In this document: piece after piece, positions 9,829 to 21,525 of the stretch
Position numbering within the stretch: the stretch's first letter is position 1
Layout: each line of letters begins with the position of its first letter
Source of the DNA: Onthophagus taurus
Lineage: Eukaryota > Arthropoda > Insecta > Coleoptera > Scarabaeidae
Assembly: GCF_036711975.1 (NCBI RefSeq)
Contig: NC_091968.1
Span: 27,389,001 to 27,453,000 of the forward strand
Direction of reading: 5' to 3'
DNA: 64,000 nt
Program-made: the position numbers and the translations under genes
The notes under the pieces: model-generated
What the model was told of the DNA's origin: nothing
What the model saw: only the letters and a program-made list of their open reading frames with translations
The model's database searches: none

Positions 9829-11240
9829 ATGATAATATAATATATAACATAATATATAATAATATAAATATATATATAAAAATATAGGTTTCAAAAATAT
9901 TAAACAATAAAGATTATAAATCTATTTCTGTGATTATAATTGTGATTTATAAATCCACTTCAAAAGTATTTTTATAAAAAGACAATATAGGTTTCATCAC
10001 AAAATTGTAACATTTTTATCGCCTCGAAATACTTTCTGCGTAGTAAACAAACGATATTTCCTATCTAAGATAAAATGAATTACACAAAATTCCCCGTCGT
10101 AATCTAATTTAATCTAAAACGATTAAAGTAGCTATTTGATTTAAGAGGTGATAAAAATGAATTTGAAGCGTATGCAAATGATTGCCTTGTATCTGCATTA
10201 TATCCCTTCCTGTACGGGGCCCCCCGTTAAGAGTAAAACGTAGTCTGCCATTGGCGTAGGGGGCACCGTGGAGTCTACACTTATTGGTCGATGACACCTC
10301 TTCCACGCTCCACCGCCTCCCGATGGAAGGAGACCGACCGGGGCGCCGTTTAAACGACGGGGCCCCACCCAAAAGCGACTACGATCGAGCGCGCGCCGAG
10401 CTTTAAAAGCTCTCTTTACACTTTATAGAAGAGAGAAGCTTTAAAAGACGACTTAATTTGCGCTCGCCGCGTTTATTTACCCTCTTATATTTAGTCCCGT
10501 ACCGGAAGTACCGGATACTTTACACTTCTCCTCGGCCCCCAACACCCACTTTACGACGCAATAGAAGGTAATGTTTATAAATATGCATGTGTAAATGTAA
10601 CGGCTTAGGTGGAGGCACGAAATGAACCCAACCCAAAACTCCGGGATGAAGGCAACGTTCTCTTTACTCTTTTCCGAGGTTTAAAACGCACAGGGTTGTA
10701 TTTATAAAAAAAATTTTAATTATTTATATCAAATAAATATTAACACAAATAATTTTACAATTTTTTATCAAAATCTAAATAATTTTCGAAAATCGCCTCA
10801 AAAAAAAATTTTTTTTCTTGTATCGGTGTTAAATACGGCCCTGTTTATACTTTAACAGCTTCAAGTCCCGCAGGGGGCGGCATCCACTCGCGCAAAAACC
10901 TAACTCTCCGACAGTCTACCGTTCCCGAATCGCCTCACGCCTCGTTTGCATAATTCGCTTACTTTATCTTCGAGCTGCCGCCTCCTCGCGACGACGACGA
11001 CGACTATGGGGATGGGTTCTCCTCGCCACCACCCTGCCGTTTTCCAACAACCCCTTTTACGTCCCTCTTTCGCGTAAACACTTTGCATCCATTTGAATCC
11101 TCCGCCCGGCACTCTAAATTTTCGTACCATGCATATGCATGCTGAGAGAGAGCTAAAACACTCTTCCACCACCAACACCCATATTCGCCACAAAGAAAAA
11201 GACGACAAAAAACGGTTGAGAAAAGGTTTTTAGGTTAGAA
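9829..11240. other. Intergenic; AT-rich then GC/CpG-richer unique-looking DNA
   Basis: 9829-10190 is AT-rich. 10200-10700 and 10860-11220 are markedly richer in G+C and CpG than their surroundings, with no repeat structure. Two minus-strand frames (10372-10109, 11208-10900) have low-complexity, unrecognised products and are probably chance frames. Such patches could be regulatory elements. Confidence 0.4.
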
Positions 11241-12094
11241 GAAAAAAATTGGTAAAGAAGCTATAAAGTGGAAGGCGCCGCGACGCCAAGATAAGCCGCT
11301 TACTTTCGACGACGTCGTCATCGGCCGCAATCCGGAGAGCACTTATCCTTTTATCCCTTTTCACAAAAGGGGTCACTTACTCGATTGTCCTGTTTTTTAA
11401 AATTTTATAAGTTAAGGATGGTAATACAAAAAGAATTCTTTCAATTGGTTCTCAATTTCTGCTGTATACAATAAAAGCATGGATTGATTAGCTCCAAGAA
11501 TGATATAATCCATAAAGTTCGGTATATCCTATATATGCTTGTTGTAAATGTTTCTACTAATTAAATGGGAACTGTGATGAAGAAATGGAAAAAGGACCAT
11601 AAAACTATATACTATATGCAATATCAAAATCTCATCAGTCATCTACATCGCAGTACAAGAGTTGAATGTTAGAGACTCTTCCAATCTCATAAATCTGGTA
11701 ACGTCTTTACTAAAACTCTCCTTAAAAGCCATTTGAGCATTTTCCTGAAGACGCACGGCTAAACTCGAAACTTTCTATTCCTAAGGCTTTCTATACAAAA
11801 TAAGATTTTTGTATATTTTTCATTGAACTAAATCTATTCCTAGCGTGCGACTTCAGACTCTTCGTCGTCGTCGTCTACTTAACGGTTTAGGCCTTGTTGA
11901 CCTTCAGACCACCTTTTTCTCGAGAGTTTCTCTCCTCTTAGTTTATACTGCAGTGCCAATTTTAGTATTCTGTCATCTTGCATTTTCTGCACGTGGTCCT
12001 CTTTGTATATCTTTTTATTTTCTTTGTAGTTCCTCTTTAATATCTTCGTTTCTGATATAATCTAATCTGTTACAGCCCTTGGTCTCTCTTAAGG
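11241..12094. other. Intergenic with a hairpin-family fragment
   Basis: Mostly unassigned. 11745-11835 carries a single half-arm of the hairpin repeat (GACGCACGGCTAAACTCGAA) ending in the TTGTATATTTTTCATTGAAC boundary motif. Confidence 0.45.
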
Positions 12095-12950
12095 TATGTC
12101 CACACCAAAGAAACACAGAGGAACATTTTGTTCCTGATTGTCACAACCTGTTTAGGAAGCAGAAGCAATAACAAATTTATCGTAAACGTTCTGTCCACAC
12201 CAAGAAAACTCATTTTAGTCACTCATCACCGTGTTGCTGCAACAAGAAACTTTCCGTCTCCATCACATTAGTGTATTATTATTATTTACAAGCATCACTG
12301 GCTGCAATTATTATTTTTTTGCAAAAACAGAAAAAGAAAAAGGCAGATTCTGATAGACATCTAAAATTAGAACTAACACTAGCAATAGAACTAGAAAGTT
12401 TCGTCCTCAGACGCACGGCTAAACCTGAATGTTTCTAGTTACTATTACTATGTAGAATATAACTACAGTGTGTTAATTAATTATCGTACCCGACGTCATC
12501 ATTGCAAGTATGCAACCAATATCACAGTGCAATACGCATCATACGCAAATCGTGTATTGCAATAAAAATACTGTGATATTGGTTGCATACTTGCAATGAT
12601 GATGTCGGGTACGATAACTAATTAACACACTGTATGTAATATTACTAGCAATGTTACTGTATAGAACTAACACTATAGCTAGAACTAGAATCATTTGGGT
12701 TTAGTCGCACGTCTCTAAAGACGGCTAAACCCGAATGATTCTAGTTCTAGATCTAGTGTTAGTTCTAGTTTCTAAATTTCCTAATGATATTTATCGCAAA
12801 ATACGGAAATAGCCAACTTGTGAAACATTTGTTTCTGCAACCATAAACAATAAGTAAGTAACATTTAGAAACTTTGAGATACAAGTTCCAGGAACAAACA
12901 ACATAAGCACAATGTTCCTTTGTGTTCCTTTCGGTGTGGACGTAACTTTA
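12095..12950. mobile_element. Inverted-repeat element with GTCCACACC ends, holding nested repeats
   Basis: GTCCACACCAAAGAAACACA plus GAGGAACA near 12099 is mirrored by the reverse complement near 12945 (GTCCACACCGAAAGGAACAC). Inside are hairpin-family fragments (12364-12440, 12660-12778) and a perfect-arm palindrome (12463-12638). No transposase is seen. Classification (hAT/Harbinger-like?) is uncertain. Confidence 0.55.
12463..12638. mobile_element. Palindromic MITE, arms ~75 bp
   Basis: Begins ACAGTGTGTTAATTAATTAT with CGTACCCGAC and ends with the reverse complement. The arms include TTGCAAGTATGCAACCAATA. A shortened relative lies at 15735-15845. Confidence 0.75.
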
Positions 12951-13255
12951 GAAACTTCATTTCCGCGCACTCTATCTTGCTTGGGTCCTTTTTCCTTGTC
13001 ACCCATGATTCCCTGCTACCATCATTCACATAGTGAATCATATTCGCTGATTCGTTGTTTCGGTCTTGTCTTCATTCGTCAATAGTTACTGTGAATTATG
13101 TTATGTGGTGTTCTTTCTTAAGTTACTGTATTGTCGACTCCAAGACTTACAATGAACGACTCACAATTCGAATCATGTTAATTGATTTACTGCTACTATG
13201 GTTCTTTAATTCATCAATAGATCCGTGAATCATGTAGTGCATTCATTCAGTCATG

Positions 13256-13720
13256 TAGTTTGAAAAATTGTCTAAACTTGTCTAAACTTGTCCAAAATTG
13301 TGTACAATTATGTAAACTTGTACTATAATTGTTTAAAATCGCAAATATTTGTTCAAATTCATCTAAACTTTTATAAGATTGTGTAACTATGTGTAACATT
13401 AGTACTAACACTAGAAATAACACTAAACCTAGCAACTTTCGAGCTTAGCCGTGCGTGTTTTGAAAAAGTGTTTGATTTTTCCGACACTTCTAACTTATTT
13501 CTGAAGAAGGTTGCAAAATGGCATCCGAAACGTCACACTTTTTTTAAAAGTCGAATCTTTCTAGTTCTAGGATTGTGCTTCTTCTAGTTATAGTTTAGTT
13601 GTCTAAAATTATTTAAAACTGTATCCAAAATTGCCTAAAATGATCAAAATTTGGGTAATACTGTCTAATATGTCAAAATGTCTAAAATTATTTTAGCGTA
13701 TTTTGTAAACTTTTACCAAA
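13256..13720. repeat. Degenerate ~12-bp minisatellite (TGTCTAAAATTG-like)
   Basis: 13256-13400 and 13595-13700 consist of imperfect repeats of TGTCTAAACT / TGTCTAAAATTG. A hairpin-family unit with an inserted structured element lies between them. Confidence 0.6.
13458..13550 (+). other. Insert with possible hammerhead-ribozyme-like core
   Basis: Sits in the centre of a hairpin-family unit. It contains CTGAAGA (13501-13507) and CCGAAACGTC (13525-13534) separated by 17 nt with weak self-complementarity. GAAAAAGTGT upstream (13462-13471) can pair with ACACTTTTTT downstream (13536-13545). CUGANGA...GAAA is the hammerhead core pattern; Penelope-like retroelements carry such motifs. Stem II is poor, so this is tentative. 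Confidence 0.3.
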
Positions 13721-13924
13721 TTTTAGAGACATGATTATTGAGAGATCTAACTTCCCGTCATTCCAAAGTTTGAATTTCCTATCATTCCAGATATACTATA
13801 TTACTCGCAACTTTTCGGTAAACTTGAAAGTAAACTGCTTGATGTTCTAGAACAACACTGCAGCGTATTATGATTAATGTCTTATTGTTAGTGTTGATTC
13901 ACCATTCGTTTTTCTGTTAATATT

Positions 13925-14270
13925 TCATTTGGGCGAATGAAACCATTCATGCAGGTCTCTGGTCGGTATTGCCATTGTCTTATAAAATTTCATTTGAGTA
14001 TCTTTTCTGCATTTATTACCCAAAATTCGTCTAATGGTTCCACATGTTCTTGTAAAGACTGTCAATTTGTGATGTGCGTCGCATCCTTGGTATTTAAAGT
14101 GCCTGATCTGTTCTAAGCGAGTGCTATCAATGTATATTTCATTTCCTATGAATGCCATTGTTTTTGTCTTAGAGATTTTGCAGTTGTAATCTCTACTTAT
14201 GCTATTGAGCAAGTATACGGTTTTTTGAAAGTTATCATCTGACGTAGCAAAAATTATTTGATTACTTTTG
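13925..14270 (-). pseudogene. LINE reverse transcriptase fragment
   Basis: Minus-strand translation includes IIFATSDDNFQ, SISRDYNCKISKTKTMAF, HFKYQGCD and RTCGTIRRILGNKCRKDTQM, in the order found at the end of non-LTR reverse transcriptases (after the YADD motif, before the thumb). There is no start codon context and no upstream RT core. An old, truncated copy. Confidence 0.75.
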
Positions 14271-15734
14271 GCGTGAACAAAAAATTCAATTTGAAATAAA
14301 AAAATCTCGACTCAGATTCGTTCGAATTTAAATTTTATCTGTGGTTTAAAAAAAGATGTCCATCGCCGTTTGAATATCGATTGGAGAAGTTTATCCTGTT
14401 AGTAGAGGGTTGGAGGGTGGTGGTACTTTTTTGCCTTTATAGGGGGTCCCTGGGGGTGTCGTGATTACACTGATTACTTGAACTGGAAATTTTTAAATTG
14501 GCTCTTTGACATGAAAATCTCTGATGGACGGCACCGCTACCAACCCCGATGTTTCATCGTCGCAACAACCCTTCAAATCATCACCAATATCTACCTTTAT
14601 GGTCATACACCTGAAATTATCTATACAGTTCTATGAGGAGTACCTAAAAAAATAAAAGGCAAAAATTTTCCTTTTTTAGTTGAATCTAAAGCATCGTTCT
14701 ACGGGGGACTGTAAATTAGATAGGAAATTGTAGGAGGATCCGGGTCATTTTAATCGAATTGTCCAACAGAGACAAAGAGGTGGTTCCGGATACCTTCGCC
14801 ACTAATTAGTGAAGTTCGGATCCAGTTGATTAAGGGGCCGATCGAATCTCGTTAATAAACCGGGCGTCGCGAAATCTCCCTTTATGTATTAATTGTCAGA
14901 CGCGGATCCGGATGTCGTCGAATCGGATTAGGCTAACTTTCGTGGAGACCCGTGATCAGTTTCGCTGATTTGCATCCGAATTCGACAACCAAATTGATTA
15001 CGTCTCTTCCAACAACGATTTTAAGTTCCCCAAATCGATAGAGAAAGAGAAGAGAAGACTTTATCGTGTGTATGTAGTAAATAAAATTTTTTGGCAACGG
15101 TCTCCGATGGATTTCCGGTCTTCTCCCTTCTCTTTTACAAGCCGAATTGCCCCCCACAATGGGGGCGTAAATGTCCCCCTAATACACAGAGAAAACCCAC
15201 CATCCTCGGAACGCTGTTATTGCCGGAAGCCGGGTATAGATAATGCTATTAGCATTCAGACGCTTTATGGACCGTGTATAAAAGTTTCCGTGAAGCTACG
15301 AATGGTCGGCTAATGTTCATCCTAGAAACGATTCACATTTTTGATTCAACCATCAGATAAATACCGCAATGCTGTAACGTCATAAATTACAAATCTAAAT
15401 GTTTACCCAATTATTTTCGTTAACCAACATCATGATTACTATAATCAGAACAAAACGTGATTACTATTTAGACCGGATCAAGTTACCACTTTTCCTAAGA
15501 AACAATTATCCTTATAAAACAAGCACACACAAAAGATGCTTTTGTCGTCGTCTAATTGCAACGGCGACAATTACCTTAATGATAAGGCAGTAACGATGAC
15601 TCCTAAGCACAATAAATTTGTTACAGTTGCTTAACCGTACAGAAAGCGTAATTCTAAGAATGAAATCGTCATCCGGAGAAAAGAACAATAATTGATTAAA
15701 TTACAACGTATTTAATATTTACAAAAAAAATTAT
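14271..15734. other. Intergenic; candidate regulatory patch 14.7-15.3 kb
   Basis: 14700-15310 is richer in G+C/CpG than its surroundings, is not repetitive, and contains the homeodomain-type palindrome CACTAATTAGTG at 14800-14811. Short open frames (e.g. 15157-14933, 15068-15313, 15399-15593) have no recognisable product. Enhancer function is only an inference. Confidence 0.35.
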
Positions 15735-15845
15735 TTCATCATCATTGCAAATATGCAACCAATATGACAGTATTGGTATTGCAATACGCGATTTGCGTAT
15801 TTGGTTGCATACTCGGGTACGATAATTAATTAACACAGTGTACAT
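15735..15845. mobile_element. Short relative of the 12463-12638 palindromic MITE
   Basis: Shares TTGCAAATATGCAACCAATA, the GCAATACGCGATTTGCGTAT centre and the GGGTACGATAATTAATTAAC terminal block with the element at 12463-12638, but one arm is shortened. Confidence 0.65.
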
Positions 15846-17028
15846 GTTTTTGCAAAATCATCATCATCTGTGCTAAAGTCAGTAAAATAGACTTCTCGTG
15901 CTGTTATGAAACTGTATAAATTTATCGTCAACGTGGGGTTCCCTTGGTTTTATTGTGGGGTCGCTTTTTTTTAAAAGGCAAGTTCTGTCCTGGGGGCGCG
16001 TTCAAGAGCCATGAAAAATTATTAATTGTCCTCGAAAATCGTGTGCAAGAAGCAAAGTGCCTCTTCGGCAGTTCAGAAGCGAAACCCGAATTCAAGCCGA
16101 GTCACGATGATTTTTGACTTTCTTCAATAAACCGTTGAAAGGGGTCTGTGATTTATAGTTTATAAAATTGTTTAGATTCGTGTCTCGTCTCGTGTGAACT
16201 ACCAGACGTTTATTTATACAAACTCTACATTTTCTGTTGTATTTTACAACAGAATGGAATTTTCTAAAACGAACCTAACCACGTGACGATTTAATAATAC
16301 ACCTATCGCCGACGTCGTCGTTGGACGTCGTTTGACATGACTTCGTTCCGCGTCCTCCGAGCATTAACTTCCTCCTTCAATGGGCCTACTTTCCCATCCG
16401 TAGTTGTTACGGCGGCGATTCACGCACGCACACCACTTAATGACACTAATTTAGAAGGAGCCGACGGCGGCTCGTTGATCTGTTGGGTTGTCGCGTGTAA
16501 TCTAATTAGCGAATCGAAGCTCCGCATTTTCAAACCAATTTTGAAAACAACAGTTGTTTCCTGTATACGTCACGAAGATAATTTACATTATTTATTCTTT
16601 GGTAAAATAATAATATTTTTCATTCAATTTGTCTAAAATATGCTGGATCAAAAAATAATACACACTATCAAAATATGATACTGAAGACGCACGATAAACC
16701 CGAAACTTTCTAGTTCTAGAATAAGGCATTCGTCCCGAAATATTGACCAACAACTTTGACTTTTCAGTCAATTCTCATTATAGCAAAAACGCTTCATTCT
16801 GGACACGAGAAACGCTTCATTCTGGACTATGATGTTCAGGATTAGATTAATGCCTTTCTGACTTTTCAGACATACCTAGAAGTAGGTAATGGTTGTCCTT
16901 ATGGACACACCCTTGTGCTTCGTTGATATCACAATCAACTCATCAGGGCCGACACAGGAATTAGGTGTTCGCTGATAGCATAGTCAGTGCCTGAATTAGG
17001 CATTCGTCCGAAATATTGATGAGAAACT
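15846..17028. other. Intergenic with a duplicated ~60-bp segment
   Basis: 15940-16560 includes CpG-richer non-repetitive DNA (ACGTCGTCG motifs near 16310). GGCATTCGTCCGAAATATTG with CTTTGACTTTTCA occurs at about 16725 and again near 17000, an imperfect direct repeat. A hairpin-family half-arm lies at 16683-16725. No gene is recognised. Confidence 0.4.
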
Positions 17029-17070
17029 TTGACTTTTCACTCAACTGTTTCTAGAATGTTTCTAGTTCTA

Positions 17071-17618
17071 GGTCCCATCGCGACGTACTGGATCATTACG
17101 TGGAGTGCATCTAGAGAGATGGAAGCCATTTTCGTTATGCAAAAGAAGGCAGTTCGGATACTGGCTGGACTAAAAAATCAAGAGAGTTGTAGAAGCCAAT
17201 TTAAAAAATTAAAAATACTTACCTTGCCGTGCTGTTTTATACGCTCCTGTCTAGAGCATACTCATAATAATAAAGATTTGATGCTGAAACACGTAGACCA
17301 TCACGAACACAACACCCGATACAAAGAAAATATTGTGACTCCATATCACCGAGTGGTCAAATCACAAAACACATACGATTATATAGCCGTCAAATTATAT
17401 AACGCACTACCAGTGGAAACAAGAAGCATGGAAGTAAAACAGTTTCGAATCACAGTCAAGAATTTCCTCTTGGAAAATGGAAATCGGAAATTGTTATATT
17501 TTATTATTTGTAGTTGGCATTTCCTTTATATGAACATTATTAATTGTTTTCTTTTCTTTTGACGTCAATACTGTACCATGCTGTACTTTGTTTAAATAAA
17601 GTTATTATTATTATAATA
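17071..17618 (+). pseudogene. 5'-truncated LINE 3' end (jockey/CR1-like) with TTA-rich tail
   Basis: The open frame 17029-17562 contains YWIITWSASREMEA, VMQKKAVRILAGLKNQESCR and FKKLKILTLPC, the characteristic post-RT thumb region of jockey/CR1-type LINEs, ending at a natural stop. AATAAAGTTATTATTATTAT follows (17595-17614), a microsatellite-type tail. On the left the element abuts a hairpin-family arm (17048-17070) and on the right hairpin sequence resumes, so it inserted into that repeat. Confidence 0.8.
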
Positions 17619-17624
17619 TTACTT

Positions 17625-18345
17625 CTAGTGAGAGTGCAAGTATAAAACTAGAACTAACACTATACCTAGAACTAGAATCATTCGGGTTTAGCCGTCTTTA
17701 GAGACGTGCGGCTAAACCCGAATGATTCTAGTTCTAGGTATAGTGTTAGTTATAGTGACAGTGCAAGTATAAAACTAGAACTAACACTATACCTAGAACT
17801 AGAATCATTCGGGTTTAGCCGTCTTTAGAGACGTGCGGCTAAACCCAAATGATTGTAGTTCTAGGTATAGTGTTAGTGCTAGTGAGAGTGCAAGTATAAA
17901 ACTAGAACTAACACATTCTAGTTCTAGATATAGTGTTAGTTCTATATAGTAACAGTGCAAGTGTAAAACTAGAACTAATACTATACCTAAAACTAGAATC
18001 ATTAGGGTTTAGCCGTCTTTAGTGACGTGGGGCTAAACCCAAATGATTCTAGTTCTAGGCATATTGTTAGTTCTAGTTTTACACTTGCACTCTCATTAGA
18101 ACTAGCATTAGACCTAGAACTAGAAACATTTGGGTTTAGCCGTACGTCCTTTAAGACGGCTAAACCCAAATGATTCTAGTTCTTGGTCTAGCACTGCATA
18201 ACAATTAAAACTAGAACTAACACTAGACCTACAACTAGAAATATTAGAAACTTTCTAGTTGTAGGTCTAGTATTAGTTCTAGTTTTAGTTCAATAAAAAT
18301 ATGCAACATGGTGATATCTAGCGCTAACTAGCGCTACCATCCTTG
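17625..18345. repeat. Array C of the hairpin family
   Basis: Four to five palindromic units with TTTAGCCGTCTTTAGAGACG centres and CTAGAACTAACACTA arms. Ends with the TTCAATAAAAATATGCAACA boundary motif and a GCGCTAACTAGCGCTA block. Confidence 0.85.
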
Positions 18346-20560
18346 ATTTATACATCGTATAGACAACTCGGGGAATCCCTGAGTTTATTTATGAACACGG
18401 AATAGAGCAATTTAGGGAATAACTCAATTTAAATTCTATCGAGCGCTAACATTTATATTTAAATATACTGATGTATTAAATATTAAATAGATAAAATTAA
18501 TAGTATCACTTAAAAATATTTTGTTCGTTATATCCGAACTCTTCTAGTTCTAAAGAGTTCCGTTATATGAAGGTTTGACTGTATAAGTAAGGTGAGAAAA
18601 AATAAGAATAAGCTTAAAATTTTCCTCTTTGAAGTTGTTGTGAAATTCCGTATGCAAATGATTAATTTTGAAGGGCTAAAAGCGGTCCCGTTTAAAAATT
18701 CCACGTAAGTTCGCGTTAACGTCACGTTAACACGTGTCGACGTCGAGAGGTGTCGAGAGGTGTCGGGGGTTCCCCCCGGGAGAGCGTAACTCGCCCGCGT
18801 TGGGGAGCCCTTATAGAAAGGCAGCCCCTCTCGACCGAGGTGTCGTTAATTTGTCTAAAGTGCAAATTTTATCGTGCGATCCAATTTAGGCTCACACCGA
18901 CGATATCGTTTGAAGTACACTACGACGCACATTAGGGCGACCTCTTTTAATATTTAACAGGCCATACATATTTATCTTGAAACGTGTTATTTTTTTCACC
19001 TTACATTCAAATGAGTACCTAATTTAGTCATTTCACTCATTTCCTGTCGTGTTTAGAACCTTAATGTTTAAAGTCTGAAACTAAAAAAAAAAACGTTCGA
19101 TTAGGGTTGCGTTAACCCAATCTTGTTTTTGAAGAAACTATTTCTTTTTGCTTCCAATCTAAAATAAAAATAAATAAATAGATGAGTGTATGAGATGAAG
19201 AATCATTGTTGAGAAAGAAAAAGACTCTGATATTCGAAGTCCGGTTGTCGGGATGAGTGCCAAATACGGTCCGTTCAGTCGAATAAACGAGAGGAAATTA
19301 GGTATAATGGCGTCGGTTATAAAGAGCGGCTCGTCCGTCGGAATGATTAAACATTTTTGTTGCTCGTTAGCGGTCGCTCTCCCGGTGTGATACAGCCAAT
19401 TTTCGAAGAAGAAGAAGAAGAAGCCGCCGCCGGCGCGTACTACACGAGAAAGGTCCGTGTCATTCGATTAAATACAAATTTAAGGGGGCACAATACCATC
19501 GACGACGTCAATTATCGAATCGAAAAAGTCCAACTCAAATTAGCACCAATAAAAAAAATTTTTAAAATTGTATTTAACCGAAAAAAAAAAAATAGTATGT
19601 AGTAGAAATCGGGGGATGAATAAAACATTTTGGGTTCGTCGGGTGGGCGTCAGAGCGAGGCTAATTCGGGCGTCGACATCCCCCTCCGCAACCCCACGCC
19701 CCGCTATCGTCGACGCCGTCACCGTGCTTTTAATTGCGGCGCGCCCCCCTCATCACATCGTATCCACCCGGTAAACTTACACCCTCTACGAATATTGAGC
19801 GCACAAAAGCCGACGACTTATTCGAAACCAACCTCCCCCATTCAAAATCTAATGAAGCCGACCTGCCGAGTAATTAATGGAAATTGAATCGAAAATACGA
19901 AATTTATTAGTCACAACAACCCTCAAGTTGATTCTTTTTATCAAAAAAAAAATTGAGTGGACATAAGAAAATTGAACCTAATGGGGGTTAAGAAAAAAGG
20001 AAGGGCGCAAAAAGGTTTCGGAGACGAAAAGAAACGTAATTCGTTAAAATGGCAGAGTCGCTAACTTTTAAAACACTAGTTAGAAGAGGACGGTGGGGTG
20101 AGGGTGTTTTTAAATTTGTCGTCGTCGGTTCGCGTTTTTAAAAGGGGTGGGTTCGGTAATCGAATTGGCCCGGAGTTCGTTAAAAATAAAATAAAAGTTT
20201 GGTTGCCACTCGACGAGACGCACACTCTCTTCCCCAAATGGATCTTTTAACGTTCGCGAGTTTTCGCCCTTTACAGGGAAACAGTTAATAAATCATACGG
20301 GGGTGTCTCTCTTTCTCGTTGAATGTGACCAGAATAAATAAATACACAACAATATAACCGACTAGAATTTAAAAAAAAATTAAAAATATTCCTACCAAAG
20401 AAATTAACAAAAAACAATTTTGGGATTAAAAAAAATGAAATAATGGAGTAAATCCTGTGTATAAAATCCGATTTAAGTTGGTTTTAAAAGTTACAGCAAG
20501 TCATCAAGGGACAATATCTCTTAAAAAAAGTATATAATACAATTGCACCCTAACGGAACC
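18346..20560. other. Intergenic; CpG-richer patches, no gene seen
   Basis: 18700-18920 and 19230-19870 are GC/CpG-rich and unique-looking inside AT-rich DNA, comparable to the 10-11 kb and 14.7-15.3 kb patches. Short frames (18750-18935, 19357-19602, 19630-19887) show no motif. 19900-20560 is AT-rich, with runs of A. Confidence 0.35.
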
Positions 20561-21423
20561 CAACCCAACCCTATTCAATTTCATAAGGGTTGTAAATAAT
20601 AAAATTCAAACAGAGATTATTTCATCACCTGTCTAAAGCATGAGTCAATATTTTTTTATGAATCTACATAAATTGAGATTCATAGAGGTTATTTAAAAAG
20701 ATTTCGTCATCTATTATAAAATATCTTGAAAGCTTTGATTTCCGTAATGAGGTTTATAGTGGTTTGTATTATTAAAAATGATATTTTATGTACTTTCGTA
20801 TTGTAGTGTGTTCTTGTAAACCTCTATGTACGAAATAGACCAAATAATAAAGAATATTGTGTCAGGTTAGGGATAGTGTACGGTACTGGGTTGATTGGGT
20901 AAGGTCAGTTATGTTTCCTTAGGTTAATAACCATGCCTCCCATGTAAAAAATGTTGGCTCAGGTTACTTATGTCTGTTAAGGTCAAGAATGTTAAGTTAG
21001 GTTGGGTTGTGTTTTTTTATAGAAGCATCACCTTTGGTGTCTTTCTTAATCATTAGCGATTTCATACAGCGTAACTATAAAAGGTTGTAGATCTTATAAG
21101 TAGATCTAAATGTGTATGGCTATAGAAGCGTGAGTTGCATATGTTACCATGTGTATGTTAGTGTATATTGGGTACAATCCGCTATATTTTACAGACTATT
21201 AATGTTTGGACGTGTGTGTTATAAGCGGGATGACTTTGCCTGTAAGTTTATAGGGTATGTGAGTACATGTTCATAGTTTTGCGTTTTAGTGTTAGATCTA
21301 GGACCATTTTGTTTCAGAATCGGATTTTAATGGTTTCAAAACATGTGGATATAAGTCTAAATAATGCATTGAATGTTTTGCTCTTGTTTTGAAGGTACTA
21401 GTGTATAGTGAATGCGTTGAAAT
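20561..21423. other. Intergenic, low-complexity GGTTAGG-like words
   Basis: 20860-21020 contains scattered GGTTAGG/GGTTGGG words but no regular array. Nothing else recognised. Confidence 0.35.
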
Positions 21424-21525
21424 GGGTCACTAATTAAACGCCACAATGTGGTATAGTCGACATTGTCGATAAATCTCATTATCATTTAGCCATCACTAAG
21501 AGTATGCTAATTACCGGCTTTCTTA

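Noticed and set aside
10109-11208. Minus-strand frames in GC-rich patches as genes
   Set aside because: Low-complexity Arg/Gly/Val-rich products without recognisable domains; GC-rich DNA lacks stop codons by chance.
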